Assembly (NCBI RefSeq): GCF_014650915.1
Contig: NZ_BMVW01000006.1
Coordinates: 263,811 to 327,810, forward strand
Source of the DNA: Streptomyces poonensis
GTDB lineage: Bacteria > Actinomycetota > Actinomycetes > Streptomycetales > Streptomycetaceae
Length of the DNA: 64,000 bases
Direction of reading: 5' to 3'
The notes under the pieces are model-generated. The model was not told the origin of the DNA. It was given only the letters and a program-made list of their open reading frames with translations, and made no database searches. Made by a program: the position numbers and the translations under genes. Shown here piece by piece: positions 61,531-64,000 of this stretch; positions within the stretch are counted from its first letter, which is position 1; every line of letters starts with the position of its first letter.

Positions 61531-62679
61531 TCAGTGGTCGCTGACCGTCTCCAGTTCCACGTCCGCGCGCGGGACGTCCCGCGCGTCCGCCGCCGTGGAG
61601 CGGCGCAGCGCCTCGTGCAGCCGGGACGGGGTGAGAACGCCCAGGAAGCGGCCCTCGCCGGCGTTGTCGACGACCGCTATCCAGCCGGCGTCGTGCTGGA
61701 GCATCGTCGCGAACGCCTGCTTGAGGGACGCGCCCACGGGCAGCCACGCCTCCATGCGGCGGGCGTGCTCCCGTACGGTGCCGGTGCGCACGCGCGCGTG
61801 CTCGGCCGATATCCAGCCGTGGAGGTTGTCGTCCCCGTCCAGCACCACGGCCCAGCGCGCGTCCAGCTCCCTGGGCAGCGGGTCGTCGAGGTGCACCACG
61901 GGCGGCTGCTCCAGGTCGCCCTCCTCGATCGGCGTCACGGAGAGCCGCTTCAGGCCCCGGTCGGCGCCGACGAAGCCGGCCACGTACTCGTTCGCGGGCG
62001 AGCCCAGCACCGCCGAGGGGGTGTCGAACTGCTCGATGCGGCCGTCCCCGTACACGGCGATGCGGTCGCCGAGCCGTACGGCCTCCTCGATGTCGTGGGT
62101 GACGAACAGCACCGTCTTGCGGACGGACTGCTGCAGTCTCAGGAACTCGCTCTGCAGCCGCTCGCGCACGACCGGGTCGACCGCGCCGAACGGTTCGTCC
62201 ATGAGGAGGACGGGCGGGTCCGCCGCCAGCGCCCTCGCCACGCCGACGCGCTGGCGCTGGCCGCCGGAGAGCTGGTCGGGGTAGCGGTCGCCGTAGACGG
62301 AGGGGTCGAGGCCGACCAGGTCGAGGAGTTCGGCGGCGCGCTCACGGGCCTTGGCGCGCTTGACGCCCAGCAGGTGCGGCACGGTCGCGGTGTTGTCGAG
62401 CACCGTCCGGTGCGGGAAGAGGCCGACCTGCTGGATGACGTAGCCGATACGGCGCCGCAGCCGCACCGGGTCGACGGCGGAGACGTCCTCCCCGTCCAGC
62501 AGGATGCGGCCGCTCGTGGGCTCGATGAGCCGGTTCACCATCTTCATCGTGGTGGTCTTGCCGCAGCCCGACGGGCCGACCAGCGTGACCAGTTCGCCCT
62601 CGGCGACCTCGAAGGTCAGGTCGTCGACGGCCGTGGTGCCGTCCGCGTACCGCTTGGTGACGTGCTCGAACCGGATCAT
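61531..62679 (-). CDS. OpuC/ProV-type ABC transporter ATPase with CBS domain
   Basis: 382 residues. Glycine-betaine/osmoprotectant family ATPase. Walker A GPSGCGKTTT (35-44), signature LSGGQRQRVGVARALA, Walker B LLMDEPFGAVDP, H-loop FVTHDIEEA. The C-terminal third has CBS-like repeats (PVGASLKQAFATMLQHDAGWIAVVDN), which in OpuA sense ionic strength. ATG 62679 follows GGGGAGAC. Divergent from its presumed permease genes; the layout suggests an osmotic importer. Confidence 0.92.
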   Translation of the reverse strand: MIRFEHVTKRYADGTTAVDDLTFEVAEGELVTLVGPSGCGKTTTMKMVNRLIEPTSGRILLDGEDVSAVDPVRLRRRIGYVIQQVGLFPHRTVLDNTATVPHLLGVKRAKARERAAELLDLVGLDPSVYGDRYPDQLSGGQRQRVGVARALAADPPVLLMDEPFGAVDPVVRERLQSEFLRLQQSVRKTVLFVTHDIEEAVRLGDRIAVYGDGRIEQFDTPSAVLGSPANEYVAGFVGADRGLKRLSVTPIEEGDLEQPPVVHLDDPLPRELDARWAVVLDGDDNLHGWISAEHARVRTGTVREHARRMEAWLPVGASLKQAFATMLQHDAGWIAVVDNAGEGRFLGVLTPSRLHEALRRSTAADARDVPRADVELETVSDH

Positions 62680-62852
62680 GTCTCCCCATTGTGGCCGTCG
62701 GTGACCGTGGCCGTGTGAAGGCGGTGTTGCGACTGTGCGGCGACCGCCGGTGATTGTCAGTGGCAGGGGCTAGGGTCACCGGCAAGTCAAGAACACGGGA
62801 ACTGTTCGGTCCAGCCGCATGTGTTCGACGATTTCGGGGGAGGTGCGGCGGG

Positions 62853-63578
62853 GTGAGCACTCGGCGGAACTGTCTGGTGGAGAACGACTGGATCTGCGGG
62901 GAGTACGTCCGCACCCGCAGCCAGGAGCTGATCGACGCGACGGCGCAGCACATCGGCATCACGGCCGCGTCGGTCGCCCTCGGCGTGCTCGTGGCCTTCC
63001 CGCTGGCGCTGCTGGCCCGCCGGCGGCGGGCCGTCGCGGGCGCGGTCCTCGGGCTGACGACCGTGCTCTACACGATCCCGTCGCTGGCGATGTTCTCGCT
63101 GCTGCTGCCGTTGTTCGGGCTGTCCGCCGCACTCGTCGTCACCGGGCTCGTGCTGTACTCGCTGACGATCCTGGTGCGCAACATCCTCGCGGGGCTGCGG
63201 GCCGTCCCCGACGAGGCCGTCGAGGCCGCGCGCGGGATGGGATACGGGCCGGTACGGCTGCTGTGGGAGGTCGAACTGCCGCTCGCGCTCCCGGCGCTGC
63301 TCGCGGGCGTACGGATCGCCACGGTCTCCACGGTGGCGCTGACGACGGTGGGCGCGATCGTCGGCCACGGCGGCCTCGGCACGCTGATCCTCGACGGCCT
63401 CGACAGCACCTTCAAGGCGCAGGTGCTCACCGCGTCCGTCCTGTGCGTGCTGCTCGCCGTGGCCGCCGACCTGCTGCTGCTCGGGGCGCAGCGGCTGCTC
63501 ACGCCCTGGACGCGGGCGCGGCGGCCGGGGAGCGACCGAATACGTGCCCGTGCGGAGAAGGTGGCGGAGCCGGCATGA
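62853..63578 (+). CDS. OpuC-type ABC permease (first subunit)
   Basis: 241 residues. Six-helix permease, LIGGYTIPSLA-like helices (TTVLYTIPSLAMFSLLLPLFG). The EAA motif region is EAARGMGYGPVRLLWEVELPLALP. GTG 62853 follows GGGGGAGG at 9 bases. A second permease overlaps its end by ATGA, so the two are coupled, and likely pair with the ATPase encoded divergently. Confidence 0.92.
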   Translation: MSTRRNCLVENDWICGEYVRTRSQELIDATAQHIGITAASVALGVLVAFPLALLARRRRAVAGAVLGLTTVLYTIPSLAMFSLLLPLFGLSAALVVTGLVLYSLTILVRNILAGLRAVPDEAVEAARGMGYGPVRLLWEVELPLALPALLAGVRIATVSTVALTTVGAIVGHGGLGTLILDGLDSTFKAQVLTASVLCVLLAVAADLLLLGAQRLLTPWTRARRPGSDRIRARAEKVAEPA

Positions 63579-64000
63579 ACGCGATTCCAGGAGCGTGGGA
63601 CTGGCTCACCACGAGCGCCAACTGGCAGGGCGAGTCGGGCGTCTGGCACCGGCTCGGCGAGCACCTGTACTTCAGCGGGGTCACCCTCGCCGTCGCCTGT
63701 CTGCTCGCCCTGCCGCTCGCGCTGTGGCTCGGGCACATCGGCAAGGGCGGCGCGCTCGCGGTGAACGTCTCCAACGTGGGGCGGGCGGTGCCCACGCTGG
63801 CGGTGCTGGTGCTGCTGACGCTCACCCCGCTGGGCGAGCACGGTGACCTGCCGACGCTGATCGCACTGGTGCTGTTCGCGGTTCCGCCGCTGCTGACCAA
63901 TGCCTACATCGGCATGCGCGAGGTGGACCGGTCGGTGGTGGAGGCCGCGCGCGGCATGGGTATGAGCGGCGGGCAGGTCTTCCGCCGGGTCGAGCTTCCG
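63575..64000 (+). CDS. OpuC-type ABC permease (second subunit), cut by the window end
   Basis: The first 142 codons are visible, start ATG 63575 overlapping the previous stop (ATGA). Hydrophobic helices GVTLAVACLLALPLALWLGH and LPTLIALVLFAVPPLLTN, with the EAA-loop VVEAARGMGMSGGQVFRRVELP at the window end, identify it as the paired permease. The substrate-binding protein gene would be expected beyond 64000. Confidence 0.9.
   Translation, partial: MNAIPGAWDWLTTSANWQGESGVWHRLGEHLYFSGVTLAVACLLALPLALWLGHIGKGGALAVNVSNVGRAVPTLAVLVLLTLTPLGEHGDLPTLIALVLFAVPPLLTNAYIGMREVDRSVVEAARGMGMSGGQVFRRVELP

Overview
This window is Streptomyces chromosomal core. The evidence is very high GC with strong third-position GC bias, frequent GTG and TTG starts, a bldG locus, a BldG-partner anti-sigma factor, Streptomyces-type TopA with a lysine-rich tail, an MFS-thymidylate kinase fusion, a tipA homologue, an SARP regulator with a TTA codon, and an XRE/ATPase/DUF397 module. 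From memory, gene order matches the S. coelicolor SCO3558-SCO3540 block joined at a tRNA-Thr gene to the SCO3434-SCO3398 block. No transposase, integrase, CRISPR array, prophage or biosynthetic cluster was seen.

Layout. 1-5.8 kb: a compact tad-like secretion/pilus locus (ssd, TadA, TadB, TadC, DUF4244 pilin-like, TadE, TadE/G-like). 5.6-9.05 kb: MrfA/YprA-type helicase, bldG and its anti-sigma partner. 9.5-15.2 kb: hppA proton pyrophosphatase, a lipoprotein, a large methyltransferase and a small membrane protein. 15.4-25.3 kb: replication/topology genes (topA, MFS-tmk, holB), a secreted peptidase and tRNA-Thr(CGU). 25.4-30.2 kb: a membrane protein and the SARP/NB-ARC/TPR regulator. 30.2-37.7 kb: a PolA-type polymerase, an HTH-ClpN protein with palindromic operators, a DUF2786 protein, two lipoproteins and a FUSC protein. 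37.7-40.4 kb: divergent Zur-type operons for zinc-free ribosomal proteins (S14, L28 / L33, L31, CobW-like, S18) around one Zur box. 40.6-42.8 kb: DUF397 / HATPase / XRE module with a shared upstream motif. 42.8-46.5 kb: aldehyde dehydrogenase, DinB, PadR and TipA. 46.7-50.2 kb: DedA with a Q/N-rich tail, a ThrE-like exporter and soluble pyrophosphatase. 50.3-58.2 kb: dacB, metalloprotease, tilS, hpt, ftsH and folE. 58.2-61.5 kb: folP, NTF2-like, folB, folK and DUF3180 on the minus strand. 61.5-64 kb: an OpuC-type ABC importer cut by the window end.

Themes. Development and stress signalling recur (bldG/anti-sigma, the TTA-containing SARP, the XRE/ATPase pair, TipA, a sigma-B-like promoter before ftsH). 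Zinc economy is handled by the Zur operons, and folate synthesis by the fol genes. Many housekeeping and regulatory genes look leaderless: a TANNNT box ends about 7 nt before a start codon that has no Shine-Dalgarno sequence. The observations most worth following are the two 17-bp palindromes at the HTH-ClpN gene, the shared GTGCACGTGCATCTG element of the XRE module, TipA with Lys where the thiopeptide-binding Cys is expected, and the CobW-like protein that lacks a P-loop.
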